Notes: generated by a model from the sequence alone, not told the origin. A DNA stretch of 64,000 bases from Psychroserpens luteus (GCF_015319355.1 NZ_JADILU010000006.1:186001-250000); one strand, 5' to 3'; positions 18,250 through 27,101 are shown, counted from the stretch's first letter. Numbers and translations are program-made.

Positions 18250-18675
18250 ATGTCATTCCAATTCAAAATTCTCGAAAATTCTCGTATCAATGAGATTATT
18301 CCTTTAGTGCAAGAGCTTACGAGTTTTAAAGTTTCCGAAGAACTATTAAAAGAACGTTTTGCAGAAATGATCACTCAAAATTATGAGTGTGCTGTCATTT
18401 TTGATGACGAAAACTTAATAGGAGTGAGCGGAATGTGGTTTTGTACACGACATTATGTTGGTAAAAGCGTAGAAATTGATCATGTTTATATAGATGATGC
18501 TTATCGTAGTAAAGGGCTTGGAAAAAAATTTCTCAATTGGATCTATGAGTATGTGAAAACTAAAGGCTGTAACACAGTAGAGCTCAATACTTATGTGCAC
18601 AATTATCCGTCGCATAAATTTTACTATAATGAAGGTTTTGAAGCTTTAGGTTATCATTTTTTAAAGAAGTTTTGA
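18250..18675 (+). CDS. GNAT family N-acetyltransferase
   Basis: The 141-residue protein has a typical GNAT arrangement: N-terminal ENSRINEIIPLVQEL, central strand NLIGVSGMWFC, HVYIDDAYRSKGLGKKFLNW with the acetyl-CoA pyrophosphate loop (RSKGLG), and VELNTYVHNYPSHKFYYNEGF. It is divergent from the other acetyltransferase at 17721 and not closely related to it. The substrate is unknown. A tRNA gene follows 48 bp downstream. Confidence 0.88.
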   Translation: MSFQFKILENSRINEIIPLVQELTSFKVSEELLKERFAEMITQNYECAVIFDDENLIGVSGMWFCTRHYVGKSVEIDHVYIDDAYRSKGLGKKFLNWIYEYVKTKGCNTVELNTYVHNYPSHKFYYNEGFEALGYHFLKKF

Positions 18676-18683
18676 TTTTGTGC

Positions 18684-18713
18684 TTGTAAAAAAGTAAAGT
18701 TATACTATATTTG
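18684..18713 (+). promoter_or_regulatory. tRNA-Gly promoter (TTG - 19 bp - TATATTTG)
   Basis: TTG at 18684-18686 and TATATTTG at 18706-18713 are a full match to the Bacteroidota promoter, with ideal 19-bp spacing. The mature tRNA begins 11 nt after the -7 box. Confidence 0.85.
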
Positions 18714-18723
18714 CGCCCGGAAT

Positions 18724-18796
18724 GCGAGAGTAGCTCAGTTGGTAGAGCGTCAGCCTTCCAAGCTGAATGTCGCCAGTTCGAACCTGGTCTCTCGCT
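18724..18796 (+). tRNA. tRNA-Gly (anticodon TCC)
   Basis: The 73-nt sequence folds as a full cloverleaf. The acceptor GCGAGAG pairs with CTCTCGC, the D stem is GCTC/GAGC, the anticodon stem TCAGC/GCTGA has loop CTTCCAA (anticodon TCC, reading GGA and GGG), and the T stem GCCAG/CTGGT has loop TTCGAAC. CCA is not encoded. A consensus promoter precedes it and a terminator follows directly. Confidence 0.97.
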
Positions 18797-18797
18797 C

Positions 18798-18832
18798 AAA
18801 AAGCTTTATCTTAACAGATGAAGCTTTTTTTA
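18798..18832 (+). terminator. Terminator of the tRNA-Gly gene
   Basis: AAAAGCTTTATC pairs with GATGAAGCTTTT around a 6-nt loop (one mismatch), followed by six or more T. It begins 2 nt after the mature tRNA end. Confidence 0.85.
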
Positions 18833-18897
18833 TGGATACAACTTAGATTAGAAGTGAAAGTTAAGGTGAGAAGTTAATACAGAGAAAAGTCGAAGTA

Positions 18898-18919
18898 AAC
18901 CTGCTTTCTAGCTCAAAAA
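18898..18919 (+). repeat. Degenerate copy of the tRNA-Gly 3' end
   Basis: These 22 bases match the tRNA-Gly 3' end plus its first trailer bases (18781-18802) at 19 positions. AACCTGGTCTCTCGCTCAAAAA aligns with a copy that differs at three sites. The copy is 117 bp downstream and, like the original, is followed by a hairpin. It may be an attachment-site scar or a partial tRNA duplication. Confidence 0.6.
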
Positions 18920-18951
18920 AAATCCTCATCAATGCGATAAGGTTTTTTTTG
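18916..18951 (+). terminator. Second hairpin downstream of the tRNA
   Basis: A-rich sequence, then ATCCTCATC and GATAAGGTTTTTTTT, form an imperfect stem ending in eight T. It follows the degenerate tRNA end copy. It can also act on leftward transcripts because of the opposite A-run. Confidence 0.55.
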
Positions 18952-18987
18952 TTTATAACGAATTTTAGTACAATTTTAAAAAGGAAA

Positions 18988-19695
18988 TTACTTCAGTTCA
19001 CTCAATAAACTTCCCGTCTCAATTTCGTAAGGAGCTTTATTATATTCAAAAATGCGAGCATCTAAGTTGCCTTTTAAAGTAATCGTATCACCTTTGACTT
19101 CTAGCCAACTTCCTTCTCTAATTCCAACAACAGGTTGTGTATTAAATTTATGAAACTCCTTAATTCTTGTTTCACGTGTTTCTCCCATATGTTTACTGGT
19201 TGGGTCTGGATCTAAATAATGTGGATTGATATTAAAAGGCACAAACCCAAAGGTTTTAAAACTTGGTGGATACACAATTGGCATATCGTTGGTTGTGTTC
19301 ATTGTGAGTCCGCAAATATTACTACCAGCACTTGTGCCAAGATAAGGGGTTCCATTTTTCACTTCGGTTTTTATAATATCTATCAAATTGTTTCTATACA
19401 ATTGATTTACTAAAACAAATGTGTTACCACCACCTGTAAAAATACCTTTAGCATTTTCTATAGCTTCTTTTGGGTTATTAAATTCATGAATCCCAATGAC
19501 TTTTTTATCAATTTTATTAAAAGCGATGTTTACTTTGGCTGTATATTCATCATGAGTTATTCCTCCAGGTCTTGCGTATGGGATGAATAAAATTTCTGAG
19601 GTATTTTTAAAAAACTCACGAAGTTCTTCCAATAAATAATCTAGTGATTCTCCACCATGAATTGTTGATGTACTTGCTATAATAATATTTCTCAT
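18988..19695 (-). CDS. pepE: Dipeptidase E (peptidase family S51)
   Basis: PepE is a cytoplasmic serine peptidase that cleaves dipeptides with N-terminal aspartate. The 235-residue product has the usual length. It contains the nucleophile elbow GTSAGSNICG, the GIFTGGGNTFVLVNQL loop, the His-bearing FNINPHYLDPD segment, and GIREGSWLEV with the acidic member of the site. Neighbours on both sides are unrelated and on the opposite strand, so the gene is monocistronic. Confidence 0.93.
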   Translation of the reverse strand: MRNIIIASTSTIHGGESLDYLLEELREFFKNTSEILFIPYARPGGITHDEYTAKVNIAFNKIDKKVIGIHEFNNPKEAIENAKGIFTGGGNTFVLVNQLYRNNLIDIIKTEVKNGTPYLGTSAGSNICGLTMNTTNDMPIVYPPSFKTFGFVPFNINPHYLDPDPTSKHMGETRETRIKEFHKFNTQPVVGIREGSWLEVKGDTITLKGNLDARIFEYNKAPYEIETGSLLSELK

Positions 19696-19809
19696 TGGTT
19701 ACAATTTTTTGTAAATTTATGTAAAGCGTTAATTTAACAAAAGTTTAGTTGGGCTTTATTAAAAAATTAAGTTTTCAAATCCTTTATTTACATATCTAAA
19801 CCAAAAACT

Positions 19810-20622
19810 ATGAAAAAATTACTACTCTTATTTTTACTTTCTGTGTCTTTTACAATGACCTCACAAATATCAAAACGTATAAAGGTTGATGGTAAAATTA
19901 TTGTTGAAGGTCAAGATGTTGATGCAATTACAGTCTTCAATACATCTTCTAATAAAGGTGTTATTACAAATGTCAATGGCGAATTTACAATAGAAGTTGG
20001 TTTAAATGATTTAATAGAGTTTAGAGCATTACAGTATCAAAATTTTGATTTACGTGTTACAGAAGCCATAATGCAATCCAAGCGTATGCGCGTGTTTTTA
20101 ATTGAAGAAATTAATAAACTTGATGAGATTTTGGTCTTAACAAAAGGATTATCTGGCGATTTGCCAACAGATGTTTCAACAGTAAAGACCTTCAATCCTA
20201 AATTAGATGCGCTTTACTTCGGAATTAAAAAAAGCGACGAGTATGAGTTTACAGATGATCCACGTTCTGGTATTGAAAATGAAGTGATGCATTCTCAATC
20301 TACAACTATGGTTAATGGTTTAAATATAGTGAATGTTGTAGACCAATTATTATTGCCTTTATTTAGGTCTAAGGTTGAAAACAAGAAGACTGTTGGTGTA
20401 CCAGATGTACCAGTAAGCTCTATAAAATACTATTTTGGATCTGAGTTTATCATTGATAATTTTAATATTCCAGCTCATCGTGTTGAGGAGTTTATAAGAT
20501 TTGTACAAGATGATGTAGATTTTGATTACACACATTTGAATTACGGTAAAGAATTAGAGTTTTTAGAAGTTCTAAACACAAAAAGTAAAGAATTTTTAAA
20601 AATGAATAGTGATAAAGATTAA
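19810..20622 (+). CDS. Secreted CarboxypepD_reg-like protein, copy 1 of 3
   Basis: The 270-residue protein has a signal peptide (1-18, ending TSQ) and an N-terminal CarboxypepD_reg-like Ig fold (KVDGKIIVEGQDVDAITVFN, GVITNVNGEFTIEVGLNDLI). A helical C-terminal region of unknown fold follows. In TonB-dependent transporters this Ig domain is an N-terminal module, but here it is free-standing. The next gene begins inside its last 14 bases. The three consecutive paralogues share the order signal peptide, Ig domain, 'LDE(V/I)LV..K.L(T/S)G' hinge and helical tail. Function unknown; an envelope role near the downstream M1 peptidase is likely. Confidence 0.85.
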   Translation: MKKLLLLFLLSVSFTMTSQISKRIKVDGKIIVEGQDVDAITVFNTSSNKGVITNVNGEFTIEVGLNDLIEFRALQYQNFDLRVTEAIMQSKRMRVFLIEEINKLDEILVLTKGLSGDLPTDVSTVKTFNPKLDALYFGIKKSDEYEFTDDPRSGIENEVMHSQSTTMVNGLNIVNVVDQLLLPLFRSKVENKKTVGVPDVPVSSIKYYFGSEFIIDNFNIPAHRVEEFIRFVQDDVDFDYTHLNYGKELEFLEVLNTKSKEFLKMNSDKD

Positions 20623-21376
20623 GTGTTTCCTTTTTTTATTAATTGTCCTTTTTTCTTCGGAAATATCTGCTCAAACAAAAGATATCAAAGGAAAGATTAT
20701 TGCTGATGGTGATCTCGATAGGATTCATGTTATTAATAAAACAGTGAGTAAGTTTACAATTACAAACGATTTAGGTGAATTTGTAATACCTGTAAAACAG
20801 AATGATACACTTGTGATTTCAGGAGTTCAATATGTGCCAAAAGAAATTCTCATCACAGATATTATAATGCAAACTAAAGCGGTTACTATCAATCTTGAAG
20901 ATAATATTAACCTATTGGATGAAGTTGTAGTAGGTAAGATTTTAACAGGAAACTTAATGACAGATGTTGAAAATAGCGATGCCAAAAGAGAAATGAATTT
21001 CTATGACATAGGCATTCCTGGTTACACAGGTCCTAAAAAGACGCAAAGTGAAAGACGTTTGTATGAAGCGCAAACTGGAGGTGGAATAGTTCCTTTAAAC
21101 CCGTTAATTAATTACATAACTGGTCGTACTAAACGTCTTAAAGAACAGATTGCACGAGAGGAATTATCAATAGCTATTGAAGAAGCTAAAGCAAAATTCT
21201 CTAAGTTAATTTTTGAGCATGAAACGTTTAGTGAAGTAATGCAAAATGAATATTTCTTGTTTTGTGGAGATGATCCAGCTTTTATAGAATTGAGTGACTT
21301 GGGTAATGATATTAAGATGCTACAGTTTTTAAAAGATAAATTAGAAGCCTTCAAAGTACATGTTGAAAACGATTAG
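20609..21376 (+). CDS. Secreted CarboxypepD_reg-like protein, copy 2 of 3
   Basis: The 255-residue paralogue starts with GTG at 20609, inside the previous gene, and gives the signal peptide MIKIKCFLFLLIVLFSSEIS. The Ig-like domain (IKGKIIADGDLDRIHVINKT, FTITNDLGEFVIPVKQNDTL) and the hinge LDEVVVGKILTGNL are close to copy 3. The stretch FYDIGIPGYTGPKKTQSERR is shared almost exactly with copy 3 and absent from copy 1. The overlapping start points to coupled translation. Function unknown. Confidence 0.85.
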   Translation: MIKIKCFLFLLIVLFSSEISAQTKDIKGKIIADGDLDRIHVINKTVSKFTITNDLGEFVIPVKQNDTLVISGVQYVPKEILITDIIMQTKAVTINLEDNINLLDEVVVGKILTGNLMTDVENSDAKREMNFYDIGIPGYTGPKKTQSERRLYEAQTGGGIVPLNPLINYITGRTKRLKEQIAREELSIAIEEAKAKFSKLIFEHETFSEVMQNEYFLFCGDDPAFIELSDLGNDIKMLQFLKDKLEAFKVHVEND

Positions 21377-22163
21377 GAACATATTATTTCTTTTTATCAT
21401 GCTATTGACGTGTCTATTCAATGATGCGCAAACTATTAATTTGAAAGGTAAAGTTATAGCAAGTTCAGATTTAGGGAGTATCCATATCCTCAACATTACC
21501 GCTCAAGAATTCACAGTTACTAATGATAAAGGAGATTTTGTAGTACCTGCAAAATTAAATGACACGATCCTTATTTCAAGCATTCAATACATACCTCAAA
21601 ATATTGTTATTACAGAAACCACTTTAAAACTACAATATCTTACCATAAATTTAGAAGATAGAGTTAATGAATTAGATGAGGTCGTTGTTGGTAAAATACT
21701 AACAGGAGATTTGCTTTTAGATATTGGAAATAGTGATGCAAAGCGTGACATTAATTTTTACGATGTTGGGATTCCAGGTTATGTAGGGAAACCTAAAACT
21801 CAAAAAGAGAGAAAATTATACGAAGCAGATGCAGGTAAGACTTTTGTGATTTTACCATTGTTTGTTGGAATTAATATTCATAAAATTTTAAATAAAATTT
21901 CTGGACGTACCAAAAAGTTAAAAAGCGCAGTAAAATTAGAAGAGCAAGTCACTTGTATGAATAAAGTGAAATCTGAATTTTCAAACATGTTATTTGCAGA
22001 TTACGAGATAGAAGAACATTTAAAAACCGATTTTTTCTACTACGTTGCCGAAGATCCTAAATTTGAAATCCTTTGTAAAGCAGATAATGATTTTGAAATG
22101 TATGAGTTTCTACTTCAAAAACTCTATATGGATGAGACAGAGAATATAGAACTTAAAGACTAA
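21360..22163 (+). CDS. Secreted CarboxypepD_reg-like protein, copy 3 of 3
   Basis: The 267-residue paralogue starts with ATG at 21360, 17 bp inside copy 2. It has a signal peptide (MLKTIRNILFLFIMLLTCLF), the Ig-like domain (NLKGKVIASSDLGSIHILNI), the hinge LDEVVVGKILTGDL and the conserved FYDVGIPGYVGKPKTQKER segment. It is nearest to copy 2, implying a recent duplication of one unit. A hydrophobic stretch in the middle (FVILPLFVGINIHKIL) is not in copy 2. Function unknown. Confidence 0.85.
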   Translation: MLKTIRNILFLFIMLLTCLFNDAQTINLKGKVIASSDLGSIHILNITAQEFTVTNDKGDFVVPAKLNDTILISSIQYIPQNIVITETTLKLQYLTINLEDRVNELDEVVVGKILTGDLLLDIGNSDAKRDINFYDVGIPGYVGKPKTQKERKLYEADAGKTFVILPLFVGINIHKILNKISGRTKKLKSAVKLEEQVTCMNKVKSEFSNMLFADYEIEEHLKTDFFYYVAEDPKFEILCKADNDFEMYEFLLQKLYMDETENIELKD

Positions 22164-22240
22164 TTGAATTAGAATTTATTAACACTTTTTAAGAATAAAA
22201 ATTTTCTTAAAATAGCTACATTTACAACTTATTGATTGAT

Positions 22241-22741
22241 ATGAATTCTATAAAAGTCACTTTATTAGCGCTTGCTTTTCCGTTATTTTTATCTGTTGCA
22301 CACAAATATTATGTGAGTGTAACACAGATTGAGTACGTGAAAGAGAAAAAATCTGTTCAGATAATTACAAGAATAGATGCAGATGATCTGGAGCGTGCCT
22401 TACAAGAACGTTTTGATAAAAACATAAATTTAACAACCATTGATGAAAAATCTACAGTTGATGAATACATCAAAAAGTACCTAAAACAAAAACTTCAAAT
22501 TAGGATTAACACAAAAGAAGTTGCTATTAATTTTGTTGGAAAAGAATATGAAAACGATCAAGTTGCTTGTTATTTAGAAATCGAAAATATTACTGCTATA
22601 AATACTATTGAAATAAGTAATACAGTTCTTTATGACTTGTTTCCGAAGCAAAAAAATATAGTTAAATCTAAAATAAATTCTAAAGTAAACAATCTGATTT
22701 TTACTAAAGAAGATACAAATCAATACATAAATTTTAAATAA
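22241..22741 (+). CDS. DUF6702 family protein
   Basis: The 166-residue product begins with a signal-like helix (MNSIKVTLLALAFPLFLSVA) followed at once by HKYYVSVTQIEYVKEKKSVQ, the signature of DUF6702. These are small exported beta-rich proteins found next to M1 peptidases in flavobacteria. The ATG at 22241 is preferred over an in-frame TTG at 22232. It lies 21 bp before the M1 gene. Its biochemical role is unknown, but the conserved pairing suggests a function related to that peptidase. Confidence 0.85.
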   Translation: MNSIKVTLLALAFPLFLSVAHKYYVSVTQIEYVKEKKSVQIITRIDADDLERALQERFDKNINLTTIDEKSTVDEYIKKYLKQKLQIRINTKEVAINFVGKEYENDQVACYLEIENITAINTIEISNTVLYDLFPKQKNIVKSKINSKVNNLIFTKEDTNQYINFK

Positions 22742-22762
22742 ATTACCTTTTTAATAATAGCT

Positions 22763-25057
22763 ATGAGAATACTAAAATCCCTTTGTTTGGCAATTGCATT
22801 TATCTCTTTAAATGTAGTGGCTCAAGAGCAAGAAGCGCGAAAGTCTAGTCACACTAATCAGAATAAGTTTAAGCAACTTTATGATGAATTTGCAACGCCT
22901 AATATGTTTAGAACAGGGTCTGGAGCACCAGGACCAGCATATTATCAGCAACAAGCAGATTATAAAATGGATCTTGAAATCAATGATGAAACAGCAGTAT
23001 TAAGTGGATACGAAACCATTACTTATACTAATAATTCTCCTGATGAATTAACGTATTTATGGGTTCAATTAGATCAAAATGTTAGAGCAAAAGATTCACC
23101 TTCAAAAGATATTAATTCAAGCACAATAACACCTGCGCAATCTGCTTCTAGATTTACGTCATCTTACATGAGTGAGAGTTTTGATGGAGGTTTTAATATA
23201 GAAAGTGTTACGAGTACAGACGGTAAAGCATTATCACATACTATTAACCAAACTATGATGCGTGTAGAATTGCCAAAAGCAATGAAAACAGGAGATAAAT
23301 TTTCTTTTGACATCAAATGGTGGTATCAAATAAATAATCATGTTACAGATGGTGGACGTTCTGGTTATGAATTATTTCCTGACGGAAATAGAAACTACGT
23401 GATTGCTCAGTTCTATCCAAGAATGGCAGTTTACAATGATGTAGAAGGATGGCAAAACTCACAGTTTTGGGGACGCGATGAATTTGCATTACCATTTGGT
23501 AATTTTGAAGTAAACATTACAGTTCCTGCAGATCACCTTTTGGATGGTACAGGAAGATTAATGAATAGAAAGGATTTGTTTTCTAAAGATATGATGAAGC
23601 GTTATGAAAAGGCTAAAAAGTCTTATAACGAACCTGTCGTAATATCAACTCAAGCAGAAGCAGAAGCAAGAGAAAAAGGACGTTCTAAAAAGAAAAATAC
23701 TTGGAAGCTTTACGCAGAAAATGTAAGAGATTTTGGATTCGCAACCTCTAGAAAATATATTTGGGATATGATGGCTGTTAAGCTTGGAGATAGAGACGTT
23801 ATGGCTGTGTCATTATATTCCAAAGAAGGAAACCCATTATGGGAACAATGGTCAACAAAAGCAGTAGCAAGTACACTTAAAACGTACTCTCGTATGACAT
23901 TTGATTACCCTTACCACAAAGCAATTTCGGTTCATGCTAAACGTCAAGGAATGGAGTACCCAATGATTTGTTGGAATTATGGTCGACCTGACGAAAATGG
24001 CAAATATGATGATCGTACAAAATACGGTATGATGAGTGTGATTATTCATGAAGTAGGACATAATTTCTTTCCAATGATTGTAAACAGTGATGAGCGTCAA
24101 TGGACATGGATGGATGAAGGATTAAATACATTTATGCAGTACGTGGCAGAGCAAGATTTTGGAGCATGGAATCCTGGCGCCTTGTCAACTGGAGATGCAT
24201 CATATCCATCACGTCGTGGACCAGCAAAAAACATCACTAAATATATGGGTGGTAATCAAGATAAAATTGCTCCAATCATGACAAAAGGTTTAAACACGTA
24301 TCAGTTTGGAAATAATGCCTACGGAAAACCAGCGACCTCATTGAATATATTGAGAGAAACAGTAATGGGACGTGAGTTATTTGATTATGCTTTTAAAGAA
24401 TATACACATCGTTGGATGTTTAAGCACCCAACACCTGAAGACTTTTTCCGTACTATGGAAGATGCCTCAGCATTTGATTTAGATTGGTATTGGAGAGGAT
24501 GGTTTTACACTACAGATTGGGTAGATATCGGATTGAAGGATGTGAAAAAATATTATGTATCATCAGTACCAAATCAATACGCTAAAAACTATGCAGCAAC
24601 TAACAATAGAAATTTAGATGATTTAAATTGGGTGTATCTTGTTGAAGAAGGTAGTGAAGAGTTTGATGAAAAGTTACGTGAAGGTACATCTGCTGATAAT
24701 TCTCCTACTTTAAAAGAGTATATGATGGATAATTTTTCTGCGGAAGAACGTAAAACTATTAAACAACCAAAGTACTTCTATAACATTACATTTGAAAAAC
24801 CAGGTGGTTTAGTGATGCCGATCATTGTAGAATTTACTTATGCAGATGGTACAACAAAAACTGAAACATATCCTGCACAAATTTGGAGATTTAATGATAA
24901 CGAAGTAAGCAAAGCAATCGCTTCAGAAAAAGAAATTGTATCCATAAAAGTAGATCCAAAATTAGAAACAGCAGATATTGATACATCAAATAACTCTTGG
25001 CCTAAAGAGGTTAAAGAGAGTGATTTTGATGCATTCAAGAATAAAGTTAAAGGCTAA
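22763..25057 (+). CDS. M1 family aminopeptidase, secreted
   Basis: The 764-residue enzyme has a signal peptide (1-20, ending VVAQ). An N-terminal M1 beta domain is followed by the gluzincin site: HEVGH (first His at residue 429) in SVIIHEVGHNFFPMI and the third ligand Glu in WMDEGLNTFMQY. The usual GAMEN exopeptidase motif is not obvious; YPMICWNYGRPDENG sits in its place. This fits the Bacteroidota secreted M1 branch. It probably degrades peptides in the periplasm or outside. It is followed by a terminator at 25079. Confidence 0.92.
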   Translation: MRILKSLCLAIAFISLNVVAQEQEARKSSHTNQNKFKQLYDEFATPNMFRTGSGAPGPAYYQQQADYKMDLEINDETAVLSGYETITYTNNSPDELTYLWVQLDQNVRAKDSPSKDINSSTITPAQSASRFTSSYMSESFDGGFNIESVTSTDGKALSHTINQTMMRVELPKAMKTGDKFSFDIKWWYQINNHVTDGGRSGYELFPDGNRNYVIAQFYPRMAVYNDVEGWQNSQFWGRDEFALPFGNFEVNITVPADHLLDGTGRLMNRKDLFSKDMMKRYEKAKKSYNEPVVISTQAEAEAREKGRSKKKNTWKLYAENVRDFGFATSRKYIWDMMAVKLGDRDVMAVSLYSKEGNPLWEQWSTKAVASTLKTYSRMTFDYPYHKAISVHAKRQGMEYPMICWNYGRPDENGKYDDRTKYGMMSVIIHEVGHNFFPMIVNSDERQWTWMDEGLNTFMQYVAEQDFGAWNPGALSTGDASYPSRRGPAKNITKYMGGNQDKIAPIMTKGLNTYQFGNNAYGKPATSLNILRETVMGRELFDYAFKEYTHRWMFKHPTPEDFFRTMEDASAFDLDWYWRGWFYTTDWVDIGLKDVKKYYVSSVPNQYAKNYAATNNRNLDDLNWVYLVEEGSEEFDEKLREGTSADNSPTLKEYMMDNFSAEERKTIKQPKYFYNITFEKPGGLVMPIIVEFTYADGTTKTETYPAQIWRFNDNEVSKAIASEKEIVSIKVDPKLETADIDTSNNSWPKEVKESDFDAFKNKVKG

Positions 25058-25078
25058 TGTTAGTCTAAACTAGTCTAT

Positions 25079-25109
25079 AAAAAGAGCTGATAGAAATATC
25101 GGCTCTTTT
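25079..25109 (+). terminator. Terminator after the M1 peptidase gene
   Basis: AAAAGAGCTGATA and TATCGGCTCTTTT form a 13-bp stem (one G-T type mismatch) with a GAAA tetraloop, 23 bp after the stop codon. Confidence 0.85.
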
Positions 25110-25154
25110 CAGTATAAATAAAAAAAATATAATCACAATTAGTAAACAACTCGT

Positions 25155-25162
25155 TATATTTG
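25155..25162 (+). promoter_or_regulatory. tatA promoter (-7 box TATATTTG) very close to the start codon
   Basis: TATATTTG is a full -7 match, ending only 4 bp before the GTG start codon at 25167. Transcription would begin at or within a few bases of the start codon, so the message may be leaderless. A TTA lies at about the -33 position. Confidence 0.65.
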
Positions 25163-25166
25163 CATC

Positions 25167-25460
25167 GTGATACAATTAGCAACATTCTTATTTATTGGTA
25201 CTCCAGAGGTTATTTTCATACTCCTCATTGTGGTTATGGTTTTTGGTGCAGATAAAATTCCAGAAATTGCTCGTGGTATGGGTAAAGGAATGCGTATGCT
25301 TAGAGACGCGACAAGTGATATTAAATCTGAGATTTCTAAAACTGCCGAAAAACAAGGCATTGATACAGATGTTACTAAAAATATCACAAAAGAAATCAAT
25401 AAGGTCAAAGATGACCTAGAAGACTTTACAGGCTCTGTGAGTAGAGGTCCGAAATTGTAA
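25167..25460 (+). CDS. tatA: Twin-arginine translocase subunit TatA/TatE
   Basis: The 97-residue protein has the TatA layout: a short N-terminal membrane helix (TPEVIFILLIVVMVFG), the hinge ADKIPEIARGMGKG with the amphipathic helix, and a charged tail. The FG motif at the helix end is present. TatA forms the size-variable pore that exports folded proteins with RR signals, such as the M15 enzyme at 16990. The start is a GTG; no better upstream or internal start exists. TatC is not in the window. Confidence 0.93.
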   Translation: MIQLATFLFIGTPEVIFILLIVVMVFGADKIPEIARGMGKGMRMLRDATSDIKSEISKTAEKQGIDTDVTKNITKEINKVKDDLEDFTGSVSRGPKL

Positions 25461-25570
25461 TATTCCTATTTTTCAACCATTTATTTTGATAAAATCGTAA
25501 AATTGAGTGCGATTATTTTTTAATAATTTAATATATTTAGAAAATCATTAACCATTCTAAATCATATTCA

Positions 25571-27079
25571 ATGAAAAAAATGTACTTAAAGGTATTGCTG
25601 CTTCTTGCAATTACCATGGTATCTTGTTCTAAAGAAGATGCCATAATTGAAACAGAATCTCAAGAGATTCAATTCCCAACAGACCCATTAACAGTCCAAG
25701 AAATCAATAATCGAATAAGCGAAACTATAAGAGCTACTGGAGATTTTGATTGGAGTAAAGAAGATGCTCATTTTCTATGGAGTGCAGTTGTACATGGTCA
25801 AAATGTATTGACAATTGGTTATGGGAATGAAGGCCAGAGTTTTAGTGAAACTAGAGATACAGAATTAGAAGCTAAAAAAAATAACATACTAAATATCGTT
25901 CTAGATAAAGAAAAAATTGATAAAAGTGACCTCAAAATTGTTGAGCAAGATATTTTAACAGTTATTGATGTAGGTGTTGAAAATATAGCTACCATTATTG
26001 CTTTGAGAAAAAGTGGTGATGTACGTTATTTAGAGCCAAATGGATATAATCTATTTACTTATAATGAGGACCAACAGCGATCAAGTTCAGGATGTGATAA
26101 AAATGGAGACTCCATTAATTCATCACATTACAGTACAGTAAGTCCTAATAATGCTCAAGTGTCATGGCATTTTGATGAGCATAATATTCAACAAGCTTGG
26201 GGATTATCTACAGGATCTGGAGTTACAATTGGATTGATTGATACTGGAGTTTCAGCATCACAATCATTATTAAATTCATCTGGTTTTAATGATGGATATT
26301 CGACAGGTCGTTTTGTTCAAAAATATGGAACATTTATAGATTCTAATTGGTGGTGGTCTAGTAATTATGATGGTCCACATGATAAATGTGGTCATGGTAC
26401 TGCTATGGCATCAACAATGGCTTCTCCTAGAAATGATAACAGTATGCCAGTTGGTGTTGCTTATAATTCAAATTTGGTTGCTTATAGAGCTACAGAAGAT
26501 GTTTTATTAAATGATTATCATGAACGTAAAGGAGTATCTAAGGCTTTAACGCAATTAGGTAATAGGAGTGATGTTAAAATTATTTCTATGTCAATAGGCT
26601 ATGTATGGTCAATAGGTAATATTAAAGATGCAGTGAAATATGCCTACAGTAAGAATAAGCTAATTTTTGCAGCTGGAGGAACTTCAACAAGTTTCACAAA
26701 TGGTTTTGGTGTTATTTTTCCTGCAACGATGAGTGAAACAGTTGCGGTTACAGGTGTTGATGATGGTAGTAATTATGATCGTTGTGAAACGTGTCACAGT
26801 GGTAATAAAATTGATTTTACTATTATAATGGAAGGTGATAATAATACTAGTAAAGCGCCTCCGGTTTTAGGATTTTATAATGGTGATAGACGTTATACAG
26901 GAGGTTCATCTGTAGCAACAGCGACTACTGCAGGAATTGCAGCATTAGTTTGGTCAAGACATCCAAGTTGGAGTAGAACTCAAGTTTTAAACAGATTGAA
27001 ACAATCGGCAGAATTCTATCCAAACAAAAATAGTAGTTTTGGTTATGGTAATATTGATGCTTTACAAGCAGTTCAGTAG
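25571..27079 (+). CDS. S8 subtilisin-like serine protease, lipoprotein
   Basis: The 502-residue product has a lipoprotein signal (ITMVSCSKED, Cys19). A pro-region of about 170 residues follows, then a peptidase S8 domain. The catalytic triad is visible: Asp224 in GLIDTGVS, His275 in KCGHGTAMA and Ser447 in GGSSVATATTAG. The Pro usually following the Ser motif is replaced by Thr. The WSSNYDGPHDKCGHG loop is rich in aromatic residues. It would act as a surface or periplasmic endoprotease. No sorting domain is present, in keeping with lipid anchoring. Confidence 0.92.
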   Translation: MKKMYLKVLLLLAITMVSCSKEDAIIETESQEIQFPTDPLTVQEINNRISETIRATGDFDWSKEDAHFLWSAVVHGQNVLTIGYGNEGQSFSETRDTELEAKKNNILNIVLDKEKIDKSDLKIVEQDILTVIDVGVENIATIIALRKSGDVRYLEPNGYNLFTYNEDQQRSSSGCDKNGDSINSSHYSTVSPNNAQVSWHFDEHNIQQAWGLSTGSGVTIGLIDTGVSASQSLLNSSGFNDGYSTGRFVQKYGTFIDSNWWWSSNYDGPHDKCGHGTAMASTMASPRNDNSMPVGVAYNSNLVAYRATEDVLLNDYHERKGVSKALTQLGNRSDVKIISMSIGYVWSIGNIKDAVKYAYSKNKLIFAAGGTSTSFTNGFGVIFPATMSETVAVTGVDDGSNYDRCETCHSGNKIDFTIIMEGDNNTSKAPPVLGFYNGDRRYTGGSSVATATTAGIAALVWSRHPSWSRTQVLNRLKQSAEFYPNKNSSFGYGNIDALQAVQ

Positions 27080-27101
27080 AAAAATAATCATAAATAAATT
27101 G

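Noticed and set aside
18898-18919. A second functional tRNA gene
   Set aside because: Only the 3' end resembles a tRNA; the D and anticodon arms are absent upstream.
25195-25419. Alternative plus-strand frame within tatA
   Set aside because: The other frame gives a complete TatA with its hinge; this one does not resemble any family.
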